A stretch of 64,000 bases of DNA from Pantoea sp. (lineage in GTDB: Bacteria > Pseudomonadota > Gammaproteobacteria > Enterobacterales > Enterobacteriaceae), in NCBI RefSeq assembly GCF_028283705.1, contig NZ_JAPWKD010000032.1, forward strand, positions 620,001 to 684,000, given 5' to 3'. Below are positions 17,601-24,623 of this stretch, one piece after another. Position 1 is the first letter of the stretch; each line of letters starts with the position of its first letter. The notes below the pieces were generated by a model that saw nothing but the letters and a program-made list of their open reading frames with translations, did no database searches and was not told the origin of the DNA. A program made the position numbers and the translations under genes.

Positions 17601-17727
17601 GCTACGCAATGCCGTCGCCGATGAATTTTTACTGCACTCGGCAAAATGGTTGCAGTGGGTGGATATGGCGACGCTTTATCAGGAATGGCAGGAAGCGAGA
17701 ACCAGCGTTAAAGCGACACCGTATTAA
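14665..17727 (+). CDS. 58-residue-repeat protein with C-terminal OTU-like cysteine box (putative effector)
   Basis: I do not recognise this 1020-residue protein as a named family. Residues 1-110 are rich in S, P and Q and look disordered; no signal peptide is visible. Residues about 200-757 hold nine degenerate repeats; their conserved glutamates fall at 206, 263, 321, 379, 437, 495, then 600, 658 and 716, a period of 58. The pattern is DES...YA.RL...YP.LT..DIS.LSG.S...LR.RPEF..LS.AG. A weaker unit may precede at 145-202, and a basic linker (541-595) breaks the array. Proline-rich 770-850 follows. At 954-963 YDGNCLYESV matches the OTU protease box (D955, C958), but only 62 residues remain after C958 and no OTU histidine motif is seen. 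The ribosome site is weak. A secreted effector or toxin is an inference; catalytic function is doubtful. Confidence 0.6.
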   Translation: MSDNNIIVPYSSAGTIRFSHTVPNPLTLPFNAVSSCWQLPVSLQPRELGKGPSSGSNRESYPPLQPQVTFKHQPRQAVKPRTHRPDAASRMLTPDQRQHPAKHPKIVAMKHRLTKKLENVGKAKKVLATINERITHQLQNTTLVESLTPAETLLYRAAHEPGVMPALMTVLSDNGRQQIARAKERYHPLSSAGEIAKITTRRQPNESDSHYVLRLMQNPDLLQRDISMLSGVSVQDLRYRPEFKILSPEGEEAQAATPQQENESGPAYVRRIYPLYPDLCEDDFCVLAGMDIRRLRKLWMFKSFTKAATNAMQLTRQLKDEAPLEYARRLHVLYPGLTPHELSAIARMDENDLRQRAEFKTLSEAGLRAFATQSRRDDESPLQCAIRLFRDNDDLTFGDISYISGMSEPNLRQRPEFKPLTAAVEAVQQTTRRQDGESNHTYAVRIITEHPQLTPAEICVAVGVSEQNLRQWPEFIPLTDAAKEAGKATPQQDKETPMDWAVRLHKDHPGLTIPELSSITKASGSALRKRPEFRDIVDSNKKAMRRKKTTPVPRLPQPRPGKPHTACHRLLEANNRLKKLKKFPRLVWTTIFQHTWQPEETPEDYAVRLQELIPNIPQRAICRLTKLSLQALKKIPAFQTLSDLGKQIHASTPRGTAESAEDYARRLLSLRPKPSYRDISLLTGEDERRLRYRPEYQSLSKEGARIKKITPRKKMETLHEYAGRLHKLYPRLPLSDISVLTWLDIRTLHELGIKVSGRVRDADNFLIPAPVAVSPVPSLLDFNNLTPIPTPVPFETLAPGDINRLITPLPSHISSPVDLNSVITPRPAAIHFNPVAVPSASGWVPSVQQIQEMSHFLLRQSGSFNNQLADDALNMLLASGIMPAGIVLVVNEFRTDGSINAQEIRASAEPQLNEIYLNLVLQRDTNLAGTSTGNDASAHYWPVDLDGRTIDTRYDGNCLYESVSIGLGLLGFVGFTAEALRNAVADEFLLHSAKWLQWVDMATLYQEWQEARTSVKATPY

Positions 17728-17775
17728 GTTCCGACCGCCGTTCACGACAACGCTGGTTAATCCAGGAGGCCGAAA

Positions 17776-17946
17776 CTAAGTCTGGTTAAAGAGAATCAAT
17801 ATCAGTGCCTCAGCGGCATAGATCATGCAGGCCAGTACAATTTTCGCCCACAAATTACGGTGGGAAAAATGCTTTAAAATCACACAGATAATAACAAAAA
17901 GTATTTGCAGTAATTCGCGCAGATGTAAGAAATGAGTGATAACCAT
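17776..17946 (-). CDS. Small two-helix membrane protein
   Basis: A 56-codon ORF on the minus strand downstream of kup. It opens with a GGGGAC ribosome site five bases before ATG. The product has a hydrophobic segment at residues 12-23 (ELLQILFVIICVIL), a basic hinge (KHFSHRNLWAK) and a second hydrophobic segment at 35-53 (VLACMIYAAEALILIL). Charge and length suit a small inner-membrane protein. I cannot name it. It may be co-transcribed with kup, 100 bases upstream, although an inverted repeat lies between them. Confidence 0.55.
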   Translation of the reverse strand: MVITHFLHLRELLQILFVIICVILKHFSHRNLWAKIVLACMIYAAEALILILFNQT

Positions 17947-17960
17947 AACGTCCCCGACAG

Positions 17961-17995
17961 CTAACCAAAGGTTGTAAAACTATACCTTTGGTTAG
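17961..17995. terminator. Perfect inverted repeat after kup
   Basis: CTAACCAAAGG and its exact complement, 11 bp each, with a 13-base loop. No T run follows on either strand, so it could be a weak terminator or an RNA-stability hairpin between kup and the small membrane gene. Confidence 0.45.
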
Positions 17996-18046
17996 TCTGT
18001 TCGGCATGGATATCTGCTTTAGATTTAAGAACCGTCTAGGTTCAGC

Positions 18047-19912
18047 TTAGAACTCCTTTTGCCCGCCCAACTCAATCACCCTATTGGGTGGAATCATAAA
18101 TTGTTCATGTGCCCGCAAGGCATTACGTTGAAAGAAATGAAAAATCGCCCCTTTCGCCCGCGCCAGGCCATTTCGTTTCTTCATCACCAGCGTATCGTGT
18201 GAGGTAAAAAACGATGCTTCCTGCAAGGTACAACCGAACCCCTCCAGTCCACATAAATGCAGGATCTCCTGCATCGACGGCACTTCATGCCAGCCATAAG
18301 CCGCTGTCACCTGCCAGAACGAAGGCGAAAGTTGCTGGATGCTGATCCGTTTCTGGTTATGCACCCTTGGCGTATCGATGGTCCGGATGTGCAAAAGTAC
18401 CGTCCGCGCATGCAGCACGCGGTTATGTTTAAGGTTGTGGAGCAACGCCTGGGGAATTTCATATTCCTTGCGTGACAGGAAGACAGCAGTACCTTCCACC
18501 CGTTTTGGCGGATTTGCTTCCAGCGAACTGATCATGGCTTTCAGTCCTATCGGGTCATCTGCCAGACGGCGGATCAACAGTGAGCGCTCACTACTCCAGA
18601 TCAGCATCAGGACCAGCATCGTCATAGCCAGTAACACTGGCACCCAGCCGCCAGACAGCAGTTTCATGAGATTGGCACTGAACAGTGGAACATCAATGAT
18701 CAGCATACAAACGAGGAACACCAGCGCCACCGCCCGCGGCCAGCGCCAGTTTTTAAAGGCAACCACACTTGCAAGACAAGCTGTCAGCACCATGGTCCCC
18801 GTGACCACGATACCGTATGCCGACGACAGCGCGGAAGATTGGCGAAAAGAGATAATAATCACCGTCACTGCCGCGAACAGCAGCCAGTTAGCGACCGGGA
18901 TATAAATCTGCCCGGACTCAGTTGATGAGGTATAGACGATGCGCACCGGTGGCAGGAATCCTTGCCGGATGGCCTGATGCGTCAGGGTATAAACACCGGA
19001 AATTACCGATTGCGCGGCGATCACCGTCGATAACGTCGCCAGCACAATCAATGGGATCTGAGCCCAGTCGGGAGCCAGCAGGTAAAAGGGGTTGCGCACC
19101 GCGTCAGCGTCCGCCAGCACCAGCGCCCCCTGACCAAAGTAGTTCAGCACCAGCGCTGGCATCGCAATAACCAGCCATGCCAGGCGAATCGGTGTTTTTC
19201 CCAGATGGCCCATATCCGCATACAAGGCCTCAGCCCCGGTCACCGCCAGCACCACCATGCCCAGCGCGGCGAAGGAAAGCGCCTTATGGCTGTTGAGAAA
19301 TTCCAGCGCAAAGAATGGATTCAACGCCTGCAATACGCCAGGGTTCATCATGATGCCGCGTATACCCAGCACCGCAAGGGTCAGAAACCACACCAGCATC
19401 ACCGGACCAAATACCAGGCTCACCCGCTCGGTACCGTGTTTCTGAATAATAAACAGCAAGGTCAGGATGATCACTGAAAGCGGAACAATCAGGTGGTCCA
19501 GCCCAGGTGCAACTACCTCAATCCCTTCAATCGCCGACATGACCGAAATAGCAGGCGTAATCACGCCGTCACCATAAAAGAATGCACTGCCGATCAGCCC
19601 CGCCAGCACAATAAAATATCCAGCGCGACCGGTGACATGTTGACGCGCCAGTGACATCAGCGTCAGGATCCCGCCCTCACCGTCATGATCGGCGCGCATC
19701 ACAAAGCAAACGTATTTCACGGTGACGATCAACGTCAGCGCCCAAAAGATCAGTGAAAGAAACCCCATCACCGCTGCTGGTGTCGGACTGCCATCGGGCA
19801 AAATTGAAAGGCATTCCCGCAACGTATAAAGCGGGCTGGTGCCGATATCACCAAACACAATGCCTGCCGCCGCCAGCATGCCAGCCGGAAGAGATTGCTT
19901 TGTTGAAGCCAT
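18047..19912 (-). CDS. kup: Low-affinity potassium transporter Kup
   Basis: Inner-membrane K+/H+ symporter. The 621 residues compare with 622 in E. coli. The N-terminus has the KUP signature GIVFGDIGTSPLYTLRE; helices follow with SAFFYGDGVITPAISVMSAIEG, ADMGHLG and YFGQGALVL; a soluble tail of about 190 residues ends the protein. The start ATG at 19912 has an AAGG-type ribosome site (AAAGGATGCATTCCTT). In E. coli kup lies near rbsD; that neighbourhood is not kept here. Confidence 0.95.
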   Translation of the reverse strand: MASTKQSLPAGMLAAAGIVFGDIGTSPLYTLRECLSILPDGSPTPAAVMGFLSLIFWALTLIVTVKYVCFVMRADHDGEGGILTLMSLARQHVTGRAGYFIVLAGLIGSAFFYGDGVITPAISVMSAIEGIEVVAPGLDHLIVPLSVIILTLLFIIQKHGTERVSLVFGPVMLVWFLTLAVLGIRGIMMNPGVLQALNPFFALEFLNSHKALSFAALGMVVLAVTGAEALYADMGHLGKTPIRLAWLVIAMPALVLNYFGQGALVLADADAVRNPFYLLAPDWAQIPLIVLATLSTVIAAQSVISGVYTLTHQAIRQGFLPPVRIVYTSSTESGQIYIPVANWLLFAAVTVIIISFRQSSALSSAYGIVVTGTMVLTACLASVVAFKNWRWPRAVALVFLVCMLIIDVPLFSANLMKLLSGGWVPVLLAMTMLVLMLIWSSERSLLIRRLADDPIGLKAMISSLEANPPKRVEGTAVFLSRKEYEIPQALLHNLKHNRVLHARTVLLHIRTIDTPRVHNQKRISIQQLSPSFWQVTAAYGWHEVPSMQEILHLCGLEGFGCTLQEASFFTSHDTLVMKKRNGLARAKGAIFHFFQRNALRAHEQFMIPPNRVIELGGQKEF

Positions 19913-20134
19913 AAGGAATGCATCCTTTCAGAGGGTTATCACACGCGTCAGATAGCCAGTCTGCCAACCACTGGATGAAGCAATTATAGCTGCTGCCCCT
20001 GACTAACGAAGTGGAGAGTAAGGCCCGTTTTTGCCTGATTTTTATACCTGTTCGTCGTTTTTTTACGCCTTTTTTATATGCAGAACGCTTAAATCAATGG
20101 AAATGGTTTTCATCGTGATTAAAGGGAAAATGCT

Positions 20135-21562
20135 ATGTCAGGCTTCATTCTGGTTTCGCACAATCTGTCACGGGCTGCGACCTTATCCGCGCTGTATGAA
20201 AGCATCCTGTCACGCCGCGGTGGGTTGTGGATTAGTTGGGACGGAAAAACTCAGGCCATTTCATCAGAGACACCTCACCCGCTGCATTTTCGCCACGGCC
20301 ATAAATTTGACACCCTCAGCTTCCCGCTGAGCCGGGGTGAAGCAGAACAGGGCTACCATCATTATGTTCATCAGGGGCTGTGGCCGATGTTTCATCAGCG
20401 ACCTGACCTGGCACGTTTTAATCAGGACGATTTGAGCCAGTATCGGAAACTCAACGAAAGCTATGCCAGGGCAATCGCCGAATACGCCATGCCCGATGAT
20501 GTTATCTGGGTCCAGGATTACCACCTGATACCGAGCGTGAAAATGCTACGCACTGCCGGGCTGACAAATCGCATCGGCTTGTTTTTCCATCAACCCTTCC
20601 CGGCAGGCGTGGGGTTTTCCGCTATTCCTGACTGGTCATGGCTGGCTGAGTCGTTATTGTGTTGCGATCTGATTGGTTTTCAGACCAGCCAGGATATGAA
20701 CAATTTTCTGTTGTGGGTCGAAAGCACATTCCGCTGCGAACGCCTGAGCGCCACGCGCATACGCATTCACGGGCAGATTATCAGTACTGGGGTGTATCCG
20801 GTGGGTATCGATTTGGAAGATGCGCACTGTCTGCTGGCAAGCAACAGTTGCCGTTATATGGAAGAACAATGTCGGGCAACCCTGCCGGAAAACACCATCC
20901 TGAGCGGCGGCCATCTTGATGACAGCGCCGGTCTGCCTTATCGCATCAGCGCCATTGAGGTGTTGCTGCGCCATCACCCGGATTACACGGGAAATATGAT
21001 GTTGCTACAACTGGCTTCTCCGGCTGCTGGCTACACACCGCGCACGGCTGAGTTGAGCCATGAGCTGGAGAATCTGTGCGGTGAAATGAATGGTGTACAG
21101 GGTACGCTGGAATGGTGCCCGATCAGTTATCTGACCAAAGCCTACAGTCGGGAGGAGCAGGCCGGTATCTATCGTGCGTCTCGTGTCGCGCTGGTCACGC
21201 CGCTGATGGCGGGTATGAGCCTGATGGCGAAGATGTATGTTGCAGTGCAAGATCCCGCCAATCCTGGCGTGTTGATCCTGTCGCAGTTTGCCGGTGCGGC
21301 AGAACATATGGATGGTGCATTGATTGTTAATCCTTATGACCCCGATGCCATTGCTGACGCCATTCACACTGCGCTGCGTATTCCGCTCAGCGAACGGCAA
21401 AATCGCCACGCCCGGCTGATGAAAGGCATCCATCAGCAGGATTGTCACTGGTGGGCAACGCGTTTTGTCGAAGATCTCAGTACCCCGGAAAGTGAAGACA
21501 TCGGATTAATGGCGGGCAGCCTGATGTTGTCTTCAGGGTTTAGCGGGCGTGTGAGGTATTAA
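20135..21562 (+). CDS. Trehalose-6-phosphate synthase (OtsA) homologue with degenerate active site
   Basis: A GT20-fold protein of 475 residues, OtsA length, clearly homologous (WVQDYHLIPSV, PVGID, VQDPANPGVLILSQFAGAAEHMDGALIVNPYD). Key UDP-glucose residues of E. coli OtsA are replaced: VERLDYSKG reads GGHLDDSAG, so R262 becomes H260 and K267 becomes A265; RDGMNLVAKE reads MAGMSLMAKM, so D361 becomes A359 and E369 becomes M367. The N-terminal VSNR arginine and glycine loop are also lost. The aspartate of QDYHL and histidine of FFHQPFP remain. No otsB adjoins it. The frame is intact, so it is probably a pseudoenzyme rather than a pseudogene. Ribosome site AAAGGGAAAATGCT. Confidence 0.75.
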   Translation: MSGFILVSHNLSRAATLSALYESILSRRGGLWISWDGKTQAISSETPHPLHFRHGHKFDTLSFPLSRGEAEQGYHHYVHQGLWPMFHQRPDLARFNQDDLSQYRKLNESYARAIAEYAMPDDVIWVQDYHLIPSVKMLRTAGLTNRIGLFFHQPFPAGVGFSAIPDWSWLAESLLCCDLIGFQTSQDMNNFLLWVESTFRCERLSATRIRIHGQIISTGVYPVGIDLEDAHCLLASNSCRYMEEQCRATLPENTILSGGHLDDSAGLPYRISAIEVLLRHHPDYTGNMMLLQLASPAAGYTPRTAELSHELENLCGEMNGVQGTLEWCPISYLTKAYSREEQAGIYRASRVALVTPLMAGMSLMAKMYVAVQDPANPGVLILSQFAGAAEHMDGALIVNPYDPDAIADAIHTALRIPLSERQNRHARLMKGIHQQDCHWWATRFVEDLSTPESEDIGLMAGSLMLSSGFSGRVRY

Positions 21563-21575
21563 TTAAAAGACGATG

Positions 21576-21812
21576 TCACGACTTATGCTTTCTTAATTGG
21601 TAACGACTCGGCCAGATTTCTTCGGCTTTCACGCCGATCGCACCCGCAATTATACGTTCTCCGCGCAGCCATGGACGGTTTAGCGTGTTGATTAATGTCC
21701 CCGAAGAAAGACCAAATTCCCGTGATAGTGCAGCCATTGATTTTTTCTTCTTTCTGATCGCCGCAAGAATATCTTCCCGGTGCCAGTCGGATAAGGTTTG
21801 ATTTGAGTCCAT
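21576..21812 (-). CDS. Ner/SfsB-like winged-helix regulator
   Basis: A 78-residue DNA-binding protein of the Mu Ner family: DWHREDILAAIRKKKKSMAA followed by LSREFGLSSGTLINTLNRPW and GERIIAGAIGVKAEEIWPSRY, the same layout as E. coli SfsB (Nlp). The longer frame runs 53 codons upstream, but the ATG at 21812 has a GGAG site eight bases before it. It converges on the OtsA-like gene with a 13-base gap. Ner-type proteins are phage regulators that have been domesticated in enterobacteria; targets here are unknown. Confidence 0.85.
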   Translation of the reverse strand: MDSNQTLSDWHREDILAAIRKKKKSMAALSREFGLSSGTLINTLNRPWLRGERIIAGAIGVKAEEIWPSRYQLRKHKS

Positions 21813-22193
21813 TCTTTTATCTCCATAAAAATAAATAAGTAAGGTTAACTCAACTAAGTAAAATCCTAACTTCTGAGGGAAGATGATGTCTTTAAATACG
21901 CCAAAAACATTAGAGGAAATTCTAATAAAATGAAATCCACAAGACGGCGGTAAACTATCCATAGCCCGCATTCAAGTCAACACAAAAGTACACAAAATGA
22001 TCAATGAAGTGAAAACAAATTCAAATAACATCAATAACACTATGTTTTTATTGATTTATTTTTCATATAAAAAAATTACACAAAACGATACCTTTCGATA
22101 ATTTTTATGATATCTTCAAAACCGATTATCAATAGAACTGATTAAAATAAATTATGTTATCTGGATGGTAATACATCACAAGGAAGGCCTTCT

Positions 22194-22805
22194 ATGAAAG
22201 TCTCTGGGCTGCAACGCAAAGAAAACATCATTAATAATATCGAATATTTGATTAAAAGCCGTGGGGAAAGTAAAACATCCTTTGCCAACCGTACCGGTGT
22301 CACTCGTGCCACTTTATATAAGATTCTGGATGGTAAAGTTGGCAATGTTCAGCATTCCACAATTACCCGTATCGCTGATTTCTTTGGCGTTTCCTGCCAT
22401 ATTATCGAAAATTGCGATCTGCAACAGGTTGAGCTAATCGAGAAAACCCTATCACCTGAAGGCGATAGAAATCCTGCCGCCATCCCTGTTATACCGCAAT
22501 CTGACTTTATTTCCAGCATGGGAAGCCGGATAGGAGATCTCGCCACCCGCTATCCTCTGACATGGTATTTTTCGGATGTGTCGAATATGGTTGCATTGAG
22601 GGTAGAAAAAAGCATCGGCAATACATTTTTCCCCGGCGACATATTAATCATAAAACGTAAGGCTATCCCTGAGAACAAACAACTTTCTTTATTCTATTCA
22701 AAAGAAAAAAGAATTTACTCTCTAAGAAAAAGTAACAATATTACTGATACTTCAATGACAGACAATCTTTTACTTGGGGCAATAATTGAAGACAGAATAA
22801 TGTAA
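22194..22805 (+). CDS. HTH regulator with S24/LexA-like C-terminal domain
   Basis: A 203-residue transcription factor. Residues 9-65 form an XRE-type helix-turn-helix (TSFANRTGVTRATLYKILDG). The C-terminal half resembles the S24 fold of phage repressors: VEKSIGNTFFPGDILIIKRK aligns with the VxGDSMxPxxxxGD motif, keeping a serine. The usual catalytic lysine position is unclear, so self-cleavage is uncertain. It sits 31 bases upstream of the transporter gene on the same strand and shares its AT-rich composition, so it probably controls the three-gene cassette. The AT-rich 220-base upstream region is the likely promoter/operator. Confidence 0.75.
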   Translation: MKVSGLQRKENIINNIEYLIKSRGESKTSFANRTGVTRATLYKILDGKVGNVQHSTITRIADFFGVSCHIIENCDLQQVELIEKTLSPEGDRNPAAIPVIPQSDFISSMGSRIGDLATRYPLTWYFSDVSNMVALRVEKSIGNTFFPGDILIIKRKAIPENKQLSLFYSKEKRIYSLRKSNNITDTSMTDNLLLGAIIEDRIM

Positions 22806-22836
22806 AAAATAATTAATATTTAAGGATAAGTATAAA

Positions 22837-23712
22837 ATGAACCAAAATAAAAAATTCAAACTGATAGGATTTAATCGCTCAGACACAATCACAGCAAACA
22901 TTATGGTCATATCAACCGGGAAACACCTTAATATTGGACTTCCGGAATTAGAAAGCAGCAACATCACGGATGATCTCAATAGAAATGAACTCAAGGCGCT
23001 CTACCGACGATTGTACAGTGAGACCGATACCATCACATCCTATGAGTTGGCCGACAGACATGAGCGTTCATGGTATGCCTATTTGATCATTAGTATTTTA
23101 CTCGCTGTAATTTATATTTTATGCACGGTATGTGGTATTAAACCTGCTCATTTCCCAACATTCAACCTGGTCACTCCTCCCGGCATATTTTTCTATCCGA
23201 TATCATTTATTCTCGTCGATATCCTCAATGAATTTTATGGTCTGAAAATGGCGAGAAGAACGATATTTTTTTCATTTATATCAAACATGGTTTTTGTCAC
23301 TGGTTTATGGTTTACCAGCATACTCCCATCAGTACCCGGATGGGAGTTGGATCAACCTTTTAAAACTTTCGTTAATAGTATCATCTCTGTTCTTTTGGCT
23401 TCCTCCGTTTCATATCTTGTTTCCGAAAACATCAATTCCTTCCTGCTATGTAAGATAAAAGAACTAACCAATTCCAGATATCTCTTTATCCGCGTCATTA
23501 CCAGTACCGCTATCGCATCCGTACTGGATAGCATCATCTTCTGCATGTTGGCATTTTATAATGTACTGAGTATGGAAATTATTAAAACCATGATTATTTC
23601 TCAGACCATCATAAAGTTATTTTATGCGATTATCGGCGTCGGACCCATCTACGCCACGCGTGAACTCTTCAGACGATACATCAACATCGAAAACAAAAAG
23701 GAATGTTTATGA
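22837..23712 (+). CDS. VUT/YhhQ-family transporter, probable queuosine-precursor importer
   Basis: A 291-residue membrane protein of the Vut_1 (YhhQ) family, whose E. coli member imports queuosine precursors such as preQ0 and preQ1. After an unusual 80-residue polar N-terminal extension come six or so helices with the family marks PGIFFYPISFILVDILNEFYG and TSTAIASVLDSIIF. Its stop overlaps the queF start by ATGA, so the two are translationally coupled; that pairing supports the preQ0 substrate assignment. AT content is far above the chromosomal flanks, suggesting recent acquisition. The N-terminal extension has no match I can name. Confidence 0.8.
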   Translation: MNQNKKFKLIGFNRSDTITANIMVISTGKHLNIGLPELESSNITDDLNRNELKALYRRLYSETDTITSYELADRHERSWYAYLIISILLAVIYILCTVCGIKPAHFPTFNLVTPPGIFFYPISFILVDILNEFYGLKMARRTIFFSFISNMVFVTGLWFTSILPSVPGWELDQPFKTFVNSIISVLLASSVSYLVSENINSFLLCKIKELTNSRYLFIRVITSTAIASVLDSIIFCMLAFYNVLSMEIIKTMIISQTIIKLFYAIIGVGPIYATRELFRRYINIENKKECL

Positions 23713-24539
23713 TCATCAAAGATGAAATTACCTTACTGGGTCGGGCAACTGGTTATATCCAACATTACGCTCCTGATTTGCTTGAAGGGTTACCAAGATC
23801 ACGTAACCGCAGTTCAATTGATATCGAATCCGAAAAATTACCCTTCTCTGGCTTCGATTTATGGACAGGATTCGAACTTTCATGGTTGAACAACAAAGGC
23901 AAACCGGTTGTCGCCATTGCTGAGTTTATTATTCCCGCAACCAGCACCAACCTTATCGAATCAAAATCATTTAAACTCTATCTCAACAGTTTCAATCAAA
24001 CCAAATTCACTTCAACTGAAGAAGTGATCACCACACTGGTAGATGACTTATCACAAGCCGCCAAAGGCACAGTAAAAGTGAACCTTTATTCTGACCCCGA
24101 TCTATATAATAAAAATATCAGCGCCTTACCCGGCGAATGCATTGATCATCTGGACATTAGCATTAATAACTACAATTTCAATCCTGATCACCTCACTAAT
24201 TCAGCGGGCAGTGAATATATTGCTGAAACCCTTTCCTCGAATTTATTAAAATCCAACTGTCTGGTCACTCACCAGCCTGACTGGGGCAGTGTGATCATTA
24301 AATATGAAGGAAATAAAATCGATAGGGAAAAACTGCTACGCTATTTGATCTCATTCAGAATGCATAACGAGTTCCATGAACAATGCGTCGAACGTATTTT
24401 CAATGATATCAACCGCTACTGCTCACCCGAAAAACTGAGTGTCTTCGCCCGTTATACACGCAGAGGAGGACTGGATATCAATCCGTTCCGCAGTAATTTT
24501 GAGGAGTTTCCCAGCGTGGCGCGTTTAATCAGACAATAA
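23709..24539 (+). CDS. queF: NADPH-dependent 7-cyano-7-deazaguanine reductase (QueF-type)
   Basis: Reduces preQ0 to preQ1 in queuosine synthesis. The 276 residues align end to end with E. coli QueF: ESKSFKLYLNSFNQTKF substrate motif, LLKSNCLVTHQPDWGS with the active cysteine C184 and acid D191, and FRMHNEFHEQCVERIFND with the glutamate/histidine pair. All catalytic residues are present. ATG 23709 has an AAGGA site; an ATG two codons earlier is less well placed. It is AT-rich and coupled to the YhhQ-like transporter, so it may be a second, acquired copy; whether the genome also keeps the usual queF beside syd cannot be seen here. Confidence 0.88.
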   Translation: MIIKDEITLLGRATGYIQHYAPDLLEGLPRSRNRSSIDIESEKLPFSGFDLWTGFELSWLNNKGKPVVAIAEFIIPATSTNLIESKSFKLYLNSFNQTKFTSTEEVITTLVDDLSQAAKGTVKVNLYSDPDLYNKNISALPGECIDHLDISINNYNFNPDHLTNSAGSEYIAETLSSNLLKSNCLVTHQPDWGSVIIKYEGNKIDREKLLRYLISFRMHNEFHEQCVERIFNDINRYCSPEKLSVFARYTRRGGLDINPFRSNFEEFPSVARLIRQ

Positions 24540-24548
24540 ACCCAACCC

Positions 24549-24570
24549 GTAGCGGCGCGATTTATCGCGC
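24549..24570 (+). repeat. REP-like palindrome
   Basis: Exact copy of the 22-base consensus, nine bases after the queF stop and between convergent genes. Confidence 0.8.
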
Positions 24571-24595
24571 AATGCAGTGCACAGCGCAATAAACA

Positions 24596-24617
24596 AGGGA
24601 GGCCGGAAGGCCTCCCT
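24596..24617 (-). terminator. Terminator hairpin of the porin operon
   Basis: A 9-bp stem AGGGAGGCC/GGCCTCCCT with loop GGAA, then TTGTTTATT on the minus strand, seven bases beyond the porin stop codon. Confidence 0.65.
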
Positions 24618-24623
24618 GAGAGG

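Noticed and set aside
17465..17779. Alternative plus-strand frame at the end of the repeat protein, considered as a frameshifted OTU continuation
   Set aside because: Its extra residues beyond the real stop show no OTU histidine motif, and the rest overlaps the true frame.
20135..21562. Calling the OtsA homologue a functional trehalose-6-phosphate synthase
   Set aside because: Several essential substrate residues are replaced, so only homology, not activity, can be claimed.
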